Shown piece by piece: positions 36,796 through 45,028 of a DNA stretch of 63,336 nucleotides. The DNA comes from Shewanella holmiensis (lineage in GTDB: Bacteria > Pseudomonadota > Gammaproteobacteria > Enterobacterales > Shewanellaceae). The stretch covers positions 1-63,336 of the forward strand of contig NZ_JAMTCD010000023.1 in assembly GCF_025370255.1 (NCBI RefSeq), written 5' to 3'. Below the pieces are notes generated by a model. The model had not been told where the DNA came from. It ran no database searches and worked only from the letters and a program-made list of their open reading frames with translations. The translations under genes and the position numbers were made by a program. Position 1 is the stretch's first letter. The number at the start of each line of letters is the position of its first letter.

Positions 36796-36865
36796 GATGA
36801 AATAATTATGGTTGTCTTAAATTCCAATGTATTACTTTTAGTTCACTTAATTGTGGGTGGCCATG

Positions 36866-37312
36866 TCAATATTCGCCGGCAACTATGTATGTCAAACATA
36901 GCGTTACAACAATAATAAAAACGTTGATAGTTGCTCTGGTGTGCCAAGCAAAATGCCCATAGGAAACACTTAATTTGGTGCTGGCTATAACGATTAAACC
37001 CATTAAGCCAAACCATGGGGTGAAAAAGAAAACGGCTTTCCACTTAACCAGTAAAACAGCCAAATCATGGAGTGCGCCACTGATGATAAATGTGATTAAG
37101 ACAGCTAATGAGGTCGGTAAAAACTTATTAAGTGGTCTCATAACATTACGAGATAAATAGTAGCTCCAAATAGGGTTCCAGTAATACCAAAACACAGGAA
37201 AAGACTTAGCACCTAAGGAACGTGCAAGCATATTTCTCATTGAGTGGCTTGCCCCAAGAGGAACCCCATTTCGTTTCTTAACATATTGTGAAAGAGACAA
37301 TGAGCTTCGCAT
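36866..37312 (-). CDS. Small membrane protein with weak MBOAT/acyltransferase resemblance
   Basis: 148 residues. FWYYWNPIWSYYLSRNVMRPLNKFLP is followed by hydrophobic helices and SGALHDLAVLL. The W-rich N-terminal stretch and a single His in a G-x-x-H-D context recall the catalytic region of membrane-bound O-acyltransferases and wax synthases. The protein is much shorter than those (usually 350-500 residues), so it is a fragment or a different small family. At least three membrane helices. The Rhs scrap lies downstream and the decayed tRNA-Ser region upstream. Confidence 0.5.
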   Translation of the reverse strand: MRSSLSLSQYVKKRNGVPLGASHSMRNMLARSLGAKSFPVFWYYWNPIWSYYLSRNVMRPLNKFLPTSLAVLITFIISGALHDLAVLLVKWKAVFFFTPWFGLMGLIVIASTKLSVSYGHFAWHTRATINVFIIVVTLCLTYIVAGEY

Positions 37313-37649
37313 GATAATTCCTTATGCCTAACGTGTTAATATTTTTGCATTTCGCTGTTGCAAAACATAAACCACTAATTGGTCTAGCGCGATGCCACAT
37401 TCAAATTAATCGGTTTTTATGCTAAAGGAATTTGTATTTTTCCGGTAGGGATTTTTTGTACAACCTTTCGGCTAATCGTCTGTGCTGATTTAACCTTTTA
37501 CATCAAAAGGAATGTGTTATTTGTGTAACGATTTGAATAAACTGAACCTGTGAAATATACATTATTGGGTACTCTGATGATGTAAAAAGCAGATACATTG
37601 TCTGAGTCAATCCTTATGGAGAGCTACTCAAATTCAAAACAACAAAAAA

Positions 37650-37671
37650 GCCTCATCATTTCTGATAAGGC
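37650..37671 (-). terminator. Terminator behind the decayed tRNA-Ser copy
   Basis: GCCT-ATCA and TGAT-AGGC arms around TTTC, with a T run on the minus strand. It closely resembles the functional tRNA-Ser terminator at 37753-37783. Confidence 0.7.
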
Positions 37672-37685
37672 TTTCTCGATAAATA

Positions 37686-37740
37686 TGGTGGAAGGATAGC
37701 CTGCTTGTTATAAAGAGGAACCCTAGGTGTGAATCCTTAC
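37686..37740 (-). pseudogene. Degenerate tRNA-Ser 3' end
   Basis: On the minus strand CTAGGGTTC, then GCTATCCTTCCACCA, line up with the 3' end of the intact tRNA-Ser (CTAGGGTTCAAATCCCTATCCCTCCGCCA), with extra bases in the T arm and base changes in the acceptor. It is followed by its own terminator at the same spacing as the real gene, so the whole 3' unit was duplicated. It could be an old integration attachment site. Confidence 0.55.
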
Positions 37741-37752
37741 CATTTACCAAAC

Positions 37753-37783
37753 AAAAAGGCCTTATCTTTCGATAAGGCCTTTT
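37753..37783 (-). terminator. Terminator of tRNA-Ser
   Basis: AGGCCTTATC and GATAAGGCCT arms around TTTC, with a T run on the minus strand, about 22 bases past the tRNA. Confidence 0.88.
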
Positions 37784-37804
37784 CATATTTAATATGGCGG
37801 AGGG

Positions 37805-37894
37805 ATAGGGATTTGAACCCTAGAACGGGGTAAACCGTTGCCGGTTTTCAAGACCGGTGCATTCGACCACTCTGCCATCCCTCCGAACGCGGCA
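37805..37894 (-). tRNA. tRNA-Ser (anticodon UGA)
   Basis: 90-base type II tRNA with CCA encoded. Acceptor GGAGGGA/TCCCTCC, anticodon stem CCGGT/ACCGG with loop CTTGAAA giving UGA, long variable arm, T-loop GTTCAAATC. Confidence 0.95.
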
Positions 37895-38126
37895 AATAAT
37901 ATAAGTATCTCTGGTGCTTGTAAACTATAAATTTAAAAATAAATGCTAAATGTTCAGCATTTAACCGTAACGATGTGTTTTTATTCAAAACGCTTAAACA
38001 CTATGCAAACAATAATCGGTTAATGCGTAATAGACCAAAGGGGATTTGATTCATTTAAAGACTTTGCAGCGCATTATGCTACTATTTGAGTCATTATCTT
38101 TTGGTTATATGTCCATTTATCACTTT

Positions 38127-39884
38127 ATGAATTCAACATTACTCCCCAGTGCCAAACTTGCGCCGCAATTCCATGTGCCTAAAGAGGTGCCAAGCACTTT
38201 TTATCCTAGCCATTTATTATTAGGGCAAGACAGGGTCGTTAATAGTTTTAAATTAATGAGCAAACTTACTGGACAGCACTTCTTTCTAGCTGACTTCCCC
38301 GGCATTGATAGAGCCGATTTTATAGAAGCATTATGCTCTCAAGTTGATACGCCAACCGATCAGTTTCTTGTCGCCACTAAATCATCTGGCGAGGAATCTG
38401 CTGTTAACTTCAAATGGCAGCCTCAACGCCCACCAGAAAATGTCGGCACCATTGCTAAACAACAATCGCTTTTTTGTTATTTACAGGGCCAGATTAAAAG
38501 GCATGACTTACTGGGGAAAATGCAAAAAACAGATAAAAGCAGCCAATATAAAGCGGGTGCATTAGCATCTAACCATTTTGTATTTATTTGTTTGCATTCA
38601 ATCTGGAAACGCGAGGGACTTTGGGAGCTGCTGTTACAGATATTATCTGATAGTGAATATCGAATAAATCAAGAACTGGCACCCATTCCACTGAATTGTA
38701 AAATTATTCTTGTGGGGTCGGGTTTATCTTATAGCCATTTAAAGAATGAAGATCGATTCTTTAGCCAACATTTTCCATTGCTTGGCGAGATAAGCTACGA
38801 GTTAGACTTAACCAAACATTCTGAGTCTCAATATGTACAATGGTTAGCTACGTTGGCTAACAAGCAAGGGATAGAACTTGAACCATCAAGTATTTTGCCC
38901 TTGCTTTGGTACAGTGCCAGATTAGCGGAACACCAGCAAAGATTGAGTTTAAGCATGCTAGATATGCGATTGTTAATCACTCAAGCAAAGGCGCTATCGC
39001 CAATATCATCATTAATGCCTAACAGTAATAGTATTAATAGCAATGCCGTTGCCAATGCTCTTGCTCAGATGAAATATCGACATAATAGTTCTGAAGTCTA
39101 TTCGGCTCAAAGCTTTGATGACAACTTTATTAATTTGCCAACTGAAGGTGCTATGGTCGGTCAAATTAATGGCTTAACTGTCATTGACTCTAGTGATTAT
39201 TCTTACGGTGAACCAGCACGTATTACCACATCAGTACATTACGGTGATGGTGAAGTGGCTGATATTGAAAGAAAGTCTGAACTTGGTGGTAACATCCATA
39301 CTAAAGGCATGATGATTTTATCAGCTTGCTTGTATCGTATATTCGGACGTGACGCCCCACTTCATTTAAATGCCAATATCGTATTTGAACAGTCCTATCA
39401 AGAAATTGATGGCGACAGTGCATCACTTGCGGAATATTGCTGCTTAATGTCAGCCATTGCTGAGCAACCCATTTTGCAATCATTGGCATTAACCGGTGCA
39501 TTAGATCAATTCGGTAATGTACAAGCCATTGGTGGCGTGAATGAGAAAATTGAAGGTTTCTTTAATCTCTGTGCTCGTCGAGGTTTGACGGGAGATCAAG
39601 GGGTGATTATCCCTAAAGCCAATGTGCTGCAGTTAAACCTTGAACCAGAAGTCATTACAGCTGTATCGGATGGCAAATTCCACATTTATGCGATAGAGCA
39701 TATGGATGAAGCCGTTGAACTATTAATGGCATTACCTGCAGGCGTTGCTAATGAAGATAATGATTTTCCTCCAGAAACACTTTATGGCATGGTTCAGCAA
39801 CGTCTTGATCGATTAGCTGGTCAAGATGATGACGTAGAACTGGGCTTTATTGCGAGATTATTAGCAAAGTTGAGAATTATATAG
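38127..39884 (+). CDS. ycbZ: YcbZ-like Lon-family (S16) protease
   Basis: About 585 residues from the ATG at 38127, matching E. coli YcbZ (586); in-frame starts reach back to 38046. The C-terminal third has the Lon Ser-Lys dyad: Ser in IDGDSASLAEYC and Lys in GGVNEKIEGFF, plus NIHTKGMMILSACLYR. The N-terminal part resembles the AAA region of LonB-type proteins but lacks a clear Walker A loop (FFLADFPGIDRADF stands in its place), so ATP use is doubtful. fabA follows 75 bases later, the order also found in E. coli. Confidence 0.85.
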   Translation: MNSTLLPSAKLAPQFHVPKEVPSTFYPSHLLLGQDRVVNSFKLMSKLTGQHFFLADFPGIDRADFIEALCSQVDTPTDQFLVATKSSGEESAVNFKWQPQRPPENVGTIAKQQSLFCYLQGQIKRHDLLGKMQKTDKSSQYKAGALASNHFVFICLHSIWKREGLWELLLQILSDSEYRINQELAPIPLNCKIILVGSGLSYSHLKNEDRFFSQHFPLLGEISYELDLTKHSESQYVQWLATLANKQGIELEPSSILPLLWYSARLAEHQQRLSLSMLDMRLLITQAKALSPISSLMPNSNSINSNAVANALAQMKYRHNSSEVYSAQSFDDNFINLPTEGAMVGQINGLTVIDSSDYSYGEPARITTSVHYGDGEVADIERKSELGGNIHTKGMMILSACLYRIFGRDAPLHLNANIVFEQSYQEIDGDSASLAEYCCLMSAIAEQPILQSLALTGALDQFGNVQAIGGVNEKIEGFFNLCARRGLTGDQGVIIPKANVLQLNLEPEVITAVSDGKFHIYAIEHMDEAVELLMALPAGVANEDNDFPPETLYGMVQQRLDRLAGQDDDVELGFIARLLAKLRII

Positions 39885-39959
39885 TGATCGGAGTTGTTTA
39901 GCGTACACGTGTTCGCTATCTTGTTGCCATCAAAAGTCATTCTAGTGGTATTGAGATAA

Positions 39960-40475
39960 ATGGAAAGAGCAAATAGTTTCACCAAAGAACAACTCGTCGC
40001 CTGCGGGCATGGCAATCTTTTAGGGCCAAACCGCCCACGCTTACCCGTCGACAACATGTTAATGATGGATAGAATTGTCACCATTAATGATGATGGCGGT
40101 GAATTTGGTAAAGGTGAAATTGTTGCTGAACTCGATATCAACCCCGATTTATGGTTTTTCGATTGCCACTTTATTACTGATCCTGTTATGCCTGGTTGTT
40201 TAGGTTTGGATGCGATGTGGCAATTAGTCGGTTTCTATCTTGGCTGGGAAGGCGCTGAGGGCAAAGGTCGCGCACTAGGCGTAGGCGAAGTAAAGTTTAC
40301 TGGCCAAGTATTACCTAACGCCAAAAAGGTGACCTACAGGCTTAACATTAAGCGTACTATCCATCGCAAACTGGTAATGGGTATTGCGGACGCTACAATG
40401 GAAGTTGATGGCCGTCAAATTTACTCGGCGACTGATTTAAAAGTGGGTGTATTTAGCGATACTTCAACATTTTAA
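39960..40475 (+). CDS. fabA: FabA, 3-hydroxydecanoyl-ACP dehydratase/isomerase
   Basis: 171 residues, the same length class as E. coli FabA. It introduces the double bond of unsaturated fatty acids by dehydrating 3-hydroxydecanoyl-ACP and isomerising trans-2 to cis-3. Catalytic H70 ([15 protein letters not shown]) and D84 ([11 protein letters not shown]) are in their usual places. It sits downstream of ycbZ and ends at a bidirectional terminator shared with rmf. Confidence 0.97.
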   Translation: MERANSFTKEQLVACGHGNLLGPNRPRLPVDNMLMMDRIVTINDDGGEFGKGEIVAELDINPDLWFFDCHFITDPVMPGCLGLDAMWQLVGFYLGWEGAEGKGRALGVGEVKFTGQVLPNAKKVTYRLNIKRTIHRKLVMGIADATMEVDGRQIYSATDLKVGVFSDTSTF

Positions 40476-40495
40476 ATGAACAGATTGCTTAAACA

Positions 40496-40524
40496 AAAAT
40501 GCCCTCATTTGTGAGGGCATTTTT
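40496..40524. terminator. Bidirectional terminator between fabA and rmf
   Basis: AAAAATGCCCTCA-TTTG-TGAGGGCATTTTT, a perfect stem with T runs for both strands, between convergent genes. Confidence 0.93.
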
Positions 40525-40550
40525 GTTTATTAAGGAGCGAATTATTCAGA

Positions 40551-40727
40551 TCATTTATTAAATAGCCCACTCATTCTTCCATCAACACCTTCGCGCCATC
40601 CACCAAGCCACTGCGAACGAGAGTCTAATCCAGCGTAGGGGCACAATTCCTTAGAGCGCCCTCCTACTCCAGCTTGGAATCCTTTTGAAAAAGCTCTATC
40701 TAAACGATCTCTTTTTTGTCTTTTCAT
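40551..40727 (-). CDS. rmf: Rmf, ribosome modulation factor
   Basis: 58 codons on the minus strand: it opens MKRQKRDRLDRAFSKGFQAG, continues with GRSKELCPY, SRSQWLGGWREG, and ends RMSGLFNK. This is a clear Rmf. The protein binds 30S subunits and pairs ribosomes into inactive 100S dimers in stationary phase. GAGGA lies about 8 bases before the ATG. It is convergent with fabA and separated from it by a shared terminator; fabA and rmf are also neighbours in E. coli. Usually induced by ppGpp at low growth rate, though nothing in the sequence proves that here. Confidence 0.95.
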   Translation of the reverse strand: MKRQKRDRLDRAFSKGFQAGVGGRSKELCPYAGLDSRSQWLGGWREGVDGRMSGLFNK

Positions 40728-40870
40728 GCAAGCGTCCTCGTTTGTTAATCAAACAGACTTGGCTTGACTACGCCAAGTCGGACTATAGAAATAGCTCGTT
40801 TTTTAGACTAAATCAACACAAAAAAACATCGATTAAAGTGAATTTTAATTAACGTATTGAGAATATAAAT

Positions 40871-40903
40871 AAAAAAAAATCGAGAAAAATTTCTCGATTT
40901 TTT
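40871..40903 (-). terminator. Terminator of the DUF3466 gene
   Basis: AAAATCGAGAAA and TTTCTCGATTTT arms around AA with A/T runs on both sides, about 45 bases past the stop. Confidence 0.85.
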
Positions 40904-40945
40904 AGATGCTATGGTCTACGAATTACGAAGACTAATGTGTAAAAG

Positions 40946-42853
40946 TTACTTTAATGAACGTCTTCTTAACCACAGTAATGGTAAAGCAAATAACCAAGCA
41001 AAACTGGCTGCACCTTTACGTTCATAGGGCTTTTCTTCTACAACATCCGTGTAGGTACAGGCCTCACCAGACGTTGGTTTTAGCACAACCATACGCGGTA
41101 CATAGGATGTAACAGGATCACCATTGCCACTCAATTGAAACAACGGCTGCTTAGTATTCTCATCTAAAATAAGGTTGCCATTACTATCAAACTGATAACG
41201 CGGTTTACGAATAAATGCGGTACCGACAATAGTGCCATCTTCATTAATGCTATTAGCTTCAACTACATAAATGTCAGATTCGTAAGTTAAACTTTCGCCC
41301 GTACCATCTTGAATAGTGATTTTCTTACGTTCCCAAGTCGTTTCACCAGTTGAAACGTAGCCTTTAGAGTCACACACTAAACGATCGTTTAGGTTAGTAA
41401 ACTCTTTATCGTTGTAGTTATATAAAAAACCTGCTTTAGGGCGAGGTTTTTCTTTGTCATAAGTGACTTCAATATAGCCAACCACTTGACCTTTATTATT
41501 AATGTCTTTGGCTTTACTGCTTAAGTCAGAAATACCAGGCGTAAAATCCTCTGGAGTGACAGGTGTCTCACCGGCTGTATTGGTATCTAAGGTGAAGAAT
41601 TTATCACGAAGATAACCACCAATATATTTACGGTAATTACCAACTAAAATACCAGTGTCATTGATATCGTAAGCCATAGATGAATAGACTTCGTCATCAT
41701 TAAAATTAACCCAGTTATATTGATAATCACCGTTGGTATCTTTTTTCCAATATGCCGCATCTTGGCGTAATCTATCAGTATCCCCATTGCGGTAGACGTG
41801 AGAACGTCCAACAACATCTGCATTATTGTTAATGCCTAAGCCTTGCGCGGTGAAAACCAGGGTTGAATTTGCCGGAGGCGTCAAGCCTAAAGGCAACTCT
41901 GTCACTAATGGATTTCCAGCAGTATCGATATTATTCAGGTCCCACACTAGCGTGCGAGTTTGATATTGAATATTTCGACGATTGTTATTCACATCAGGGT
42001 ATTGGTAAGCCTGAACACAGACATCTATTGGTACAGGGAATTCTGGTTGAGCATTAAAATCATCAATACACTGATTGATTCTATCTATACTGAAAGAAAC
42101 TAAATCAGTACTACCATAACCTACAGCAATATTATTTTCATTTACAGCGGCAGCAGCTGACCAACCACCAAGCCCAACTGTGGCAGCGGGTTTGTCACCA
42201 ACAGCTTCGCGAGTAAAAGTGGTGTATGGTGGAACGAGAGGTAATTCGGTTGCGGGCTCAGTTGCGGTACTGACAGCAACACCACGTAACTCAAAGTCAC
42301 GGTAATACCAGAAATCCTGATCTTCTAAAGCACCTACATAAGGTAACTGTTTTTCTGGTGCGGTATACGATCCCACTTTGACATTATTACTATTTAAACC
42401 ATAAAAGAAGGTGTCAATTGAGTTAACAATGACTTCGCCTTCACTATCAGTAGAGCCCGGCGCTGTAGTACCTGCAATACTGAAAAATTCAGGTTTCCAA
42501 GACTCCGCAGCATTTCCCGCCGCGGTAAAGGTAAAGTTGTTCGCCTCAATGGGCTTAAAGATAGAATAGGAGATTTTTTCTTCAGGTTCGATACCGTCTT
42601 CAACATTAATGATGCCATCGTCTACATCATCAACATCAAGTTTCTTTTTACCTTGAGAAATACCGACTAATTGGTCATTAGCATCAACGCCCATCGCATA
42701 ACCATTGCGGGTGCCGTCAATCGTCCCTAGTAGATCATAAGTTGCTTCATCTAGATTAACAATTTCATATACGGGTGCGGCTTGAGTGCTGCCAATGCCG
42801 CTTAATACACCTATAGCAACAAGTGATAAGGCTTTGTCTAACTTTAACTTCAT
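40946..42853 (-). CDS. DUF3466 family exported protein with C-terminal sorting tail
   Basis: 635 residues. Signal peptide (LSLVAIGVLSGIGSTQAAP), then a long acidic region of repeated short strands with recurring N-D-x-G/V-V-G phrases (GVDANDQLVGISQ, INNNADVVGRSHVY, INDTGILVGNYRKY, INNKGQVVGYIEV, INEDGTIVGTAFI), like the HAF-type repeats seen in surface proteins. The last 20 residues (GAASFAWLFALPLLWLRRR) form a small-residue motif, one helix and an Arg cluster, as in GlyGly-CTERM tails cut by rhombosortase. I infer surface or outer-membrane attachment. Function unknown. Uup lies immediately upstream. Confidence 0.8.
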   Translation of the reverse strand: MKLKLDKALSLVAIGVLSGIGSTQAAPVYEIVNLDEATYDLLGTIDGTRNGYAMGVDANDQLVGISQGKKKLDVDDVDDGIINVEDGIEPEEKISYSIFKPIEANNFTFTAAGNAAESWKPEFFSIAGTTAPGSTDSEGEVIVNSIDTFFYGLNSNNVKVGSYTAPEKQLPYVGALEDQDFWYYRDFELRGVAVSTATEPATELPLVPPYTTFTREAVGDKPAATVGLGGWSAAAAVNENNIAVGYGSTDLVSFSIDRINQCIDDFNAQPEFPVPIDVCVQAYQYPDVNNNRRNIQYQTRTLVWDLNNIDTAGNPLVTELPLGLTPPANSTLVFTAQGLGINNNADVVGRSHVYRNGDTDRLRQDAAYWKKDTNGDYQYNWVNFNDDEVYSSMAYDINDTGILVGNYRKYIGGYLRDKFFTLDTNTAGETPVTPEDFTPGISDLSSKAKDINNKGQVVGYIEVTYDKEKPRPKAGFLYNYNDKEFTNLNDRLVCDSKGYVSTGETTWERKKITIQDGTGESLTYESDIYVVEANSINEDGTIVGTAFIRKPRYQFDSNGNLILDENTKQPLFQLSGNGDPVTSYVPRMVVLKPTSGEACTYTDVVEEKPYERKGAASFAWLFALPLLWLRRRSLK

Positions 42854-42879
42854 GAAAACTATTCCTGTATTATTATTCT

Positions 42880-44796
42880 TTATTTTAATGACTCAAGCTC
42901 TTCCCAACGCTCAAAACATCTTTCTAAATCTTGTTCAGTTGACGCTAATAATTGCAAAGTGGTGTTTACCGCCTCTTGCGGCTGATTATAAAAATCGCCT
43001 TCACTCACTTTTGCTTGTAACACTTCAATCTCTTGCTCTAATTGTTCCATACGAGCAGGCAGGTCGTCTAATTCACGTTGCATTTTATAAGACAGTTTTT
43101 TTGCTGGCTTTTCAGCAACCTTTATCGGCTTAACTTCTTTTACTGCAGGAGTTTCGACAATAGTTTGGGCTGCAGGTTCCTCAGAATAAAATTTAGCCCC
43201 TTGAGAAACGGCATCTTGGTAACCACCAACATACTCGCTCCAATGGCCGTTACCCGCAAACCACCAACTACTTGTAACTGTGTTATCGATAAAGGCCCTG
43301 TCATGGCTAACAATAAGCAAAGTGCCTTCAAAATCGGTCAGAAGAGACTCTAACAACTCTAGTGTCTCAATATCAAGATCGTTTGTTGGTTCATCAAGAA
43401 TGATTAAGTTGGCTGGACGTAACAATAGTCGAGCGAGTAATAACCGGTTTTTCTCTCCTCCAGATAAAGCTTTAACTGGGGTTCTGGCGCGCATTGGTGA
43501 AAACAAAAAGTCTTGTAAGTAGCTCAAAATATGGCGATCTTGGCCGTTTACCGTGACGGTGCTTTTACCTTCACCCACGTTTTCTTCGACGGTTTTTTCA
43601 GGGTCAAGCGCTTCTCGATATTGGTCAAAATAAGCCACGTCTAACTTAGTGCCCACTTTAATCTCACCGGCTTGCGGTTTTAGTTGGTCAATTAGCAACT
43701 TAATTAATGTTGATTTACCACAGCCATTAGGGCCAATTAAGGCAATTCTATCGCCACGCATAACGGTTGAACTGAAGTTTTTAACCAAGTTTTTCTCAGG
43801 AATATTGTAATCAACATTCTGAATATCGAAGACTAACTTACCAGAACGTTGGCCATCAGAAACGACCATTTTGGCATTGCCTTGTCTATTTAAACGCGCC
43901 ATACGTTCTTGACGTAACGCTTGCAAGGCTCTAACTCGCCCTTCATTACGGGTACGTCGAGCTTTAACGCCTTGCCTAATCCAGGTTTCTTCTTCGGCTA
44001 ACTTTTTGTCAAATTGAGCATTTTTCTCTGCTTCAACTCTGAGCCATTCTTGTTTGCCGTCAAGGTAAGCTTGATAGTTTCCAGGCCATGAGGTAACCAC
44101 ACCACGATCTAAATCAACAATGCGAGTCGCCATGCGTTGAATAAAGCCACGGTCGTGACTAACAAACACGATTGCGCCTTTAAAGCTCATTAAAAATTGT
44201 TCAAGCCATTCGATGGTATCAATGTCTAAATGGTTGGTAGGCTCATCGAGTAATAATAAATCCGGCTCGCTCACTAACGCTCGCGCAAGTGCGACTTTAC
44301 GCTGCCAACCACCTGATAACTCTGTTAGCGGTTTATCTGCATCAAGGCTCAATAGTTCGCATGTTTGTATGATGCGAGAATCTAACTGCCAGCCATTGTT
44401 ATGATCGAGAATGTCCTGAAGAGGCTGCATTTGTTTTAGCATGCGTTCCATTTCTTCAGGTGATGCATCGGCAATGTCGTGAGACAATTGATGATACTTT
44501 TCTAATGCTTCACCAATTTCTTGAAGACCAGCGGCAATATAGGCGTAAACCGTGCCTGTTTCAGCTTTAGGTGGATCTTGTTGTAAACGACTGACATTAA
44601 CATCATTTGAAATGTTAAATTCACCGTCATCGAGCAAAACATCACCCGACAGAATTTTCATTAAACTGGATTTACCTGCGCCGTTGCGACCTACGATACA
44701 CACACGTTCACCAGGTTCAATGGTAAAGTCGGCATTTTGCAATAACGGCGTGTAACCATAGGCTAATGAGCCATTACTAATTCGAACAAGACTCAC
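42880..44796 (-). CDS. uup: Uup, ABC-F family ATPase
   Basis: 638 residues with two ABC cassettes and no membrane helices. Walker A motifs GRNGAGKSSLMKIL and GPNGCGKSTLIKLL; signature motifs LSGGWQRKVALARAL and LSGGEKNRLLLARLL; Walker B LLLLDEPTNHLD and LIILDEPTNDLD. The C-terminal coiled coil (ELDDLPARMEQLEQEIEVLQAKV) marks Uup, which acts on ribosomes and affects transposon precise excision in E. coli. The glutaredoxin-like gene ends one base before it, and rlmL overlaps that, suggesting an operon. Confidence 0.95.
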   Translation of the reverse strand: MSLVRISNGSLAYGYTPLLQNADFTIEPGERVCIVGRNGAGKSSLMKILSGDVLLDDGEFNISNDVNVSRLQQDPPKAETGTVYAYIAAGLQEIGEALEKYHQLSHDIADASPEEMERMLKQMQPLQDILDHNNGWQLDSRIIQTCELLSLDADKPLTELSGGWQRKVALARALVSEPDLLLLDEPTNHLDIDTIEWLEQFLMSFKGAIVFVSHDRGFIQRMATRIVDLDRGVVTSWPGNYQAYLDGKQEWLRVEAEKNAQFDKKLAEEETWIRQGVKARRTRNEGRVRALQALRQERMARLNRQGNAKMVVSDGQRSGKLVFDIQNVDYNIPEKNLVKNFSSTVMRGDRIALIGPNGCGKSTLIKLLIDQLKPQAGEIKVGTKLDVAYFDQYREALDPEKTVEENVGEGKSTVTVNGQDRHILSYLQDFLFSPMRARTPVKALSGGEKNRLLLARLLLRPANLIILDEPTNDLDIETLELLESLLTDFEGTLLIVSHDRAFIDNTVTSSWWFAGNGHWSEYVGGYQDAVSQGAKFYSEEPAAQTIVETPAVKEVKPIKVAEKPAKKLSYKMQRELDDLPARMEQLEQEIEVLQAKVSEGDFYNQPQEAVNTTLQLLASTEQDLERCFERWEELESLK

Positions 44797-44797
44797 A

Positions 44798-45028
44798 CTA
44801 CTCTCCTAAAAATTGCGTCAATGCTGACGCATCAAACGGCCAGCATAACTCGCGCTGACCACAAGCAAAAACCGGTATTGATGTGCCATATCGCACAGCT
44901 AATTCTGCTGAATCACAAATATCGACATGCTTAAATTGCACGTTTGATTGTTCAACCAAGGCCAATGCTAATTCGCATAAATGACAGCCATCGGTATGAT
45001 ACAAAACATATTCATTCTCATTTTGCAT
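44798..45028 (-). CDS. Glutaredoxin family (DUF836-type) small thiol protein
   Basis: 76 residues. [17 protein letters not shown] gives a CxxC redox pair (CHLC) at the start of helix 1, and [18 protein letters not shown] carries the cis-Pro (IPV) of the thioredoxin fold. The family resembles glutaredoxin and YggX-adjacent thiol proteins; partners are unknown. It overlaps the end of rlmL by 11 bases and ends just before uup, so the three are probably co-transcribed. Confidence 0.85.
   Translation of the reverse strand: MQNENEYVLYHTDGCHLCELALALVEQSNVQFKHVDICDSAELAVRYGTSIPVFACGQRELCWPFDASALTQFLGE

Larger units (their letters stand above)
37313..37804. other. Gap with two tRNA terminators and a decayed tRNA copy
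   Basis: About 490 bases. 37313-37640 shows nothing recognisable. Beyond that are two similar hairpins with T runs and a tRNA-Ser-like 3' remnant, listed separately. Confidence 0.6.

Noticed and set aside
43078..44755. Several plus-strand frames opposite uup
   Set aside because: They are shadows of the strongly conserved ABC-F gene and match nothing.
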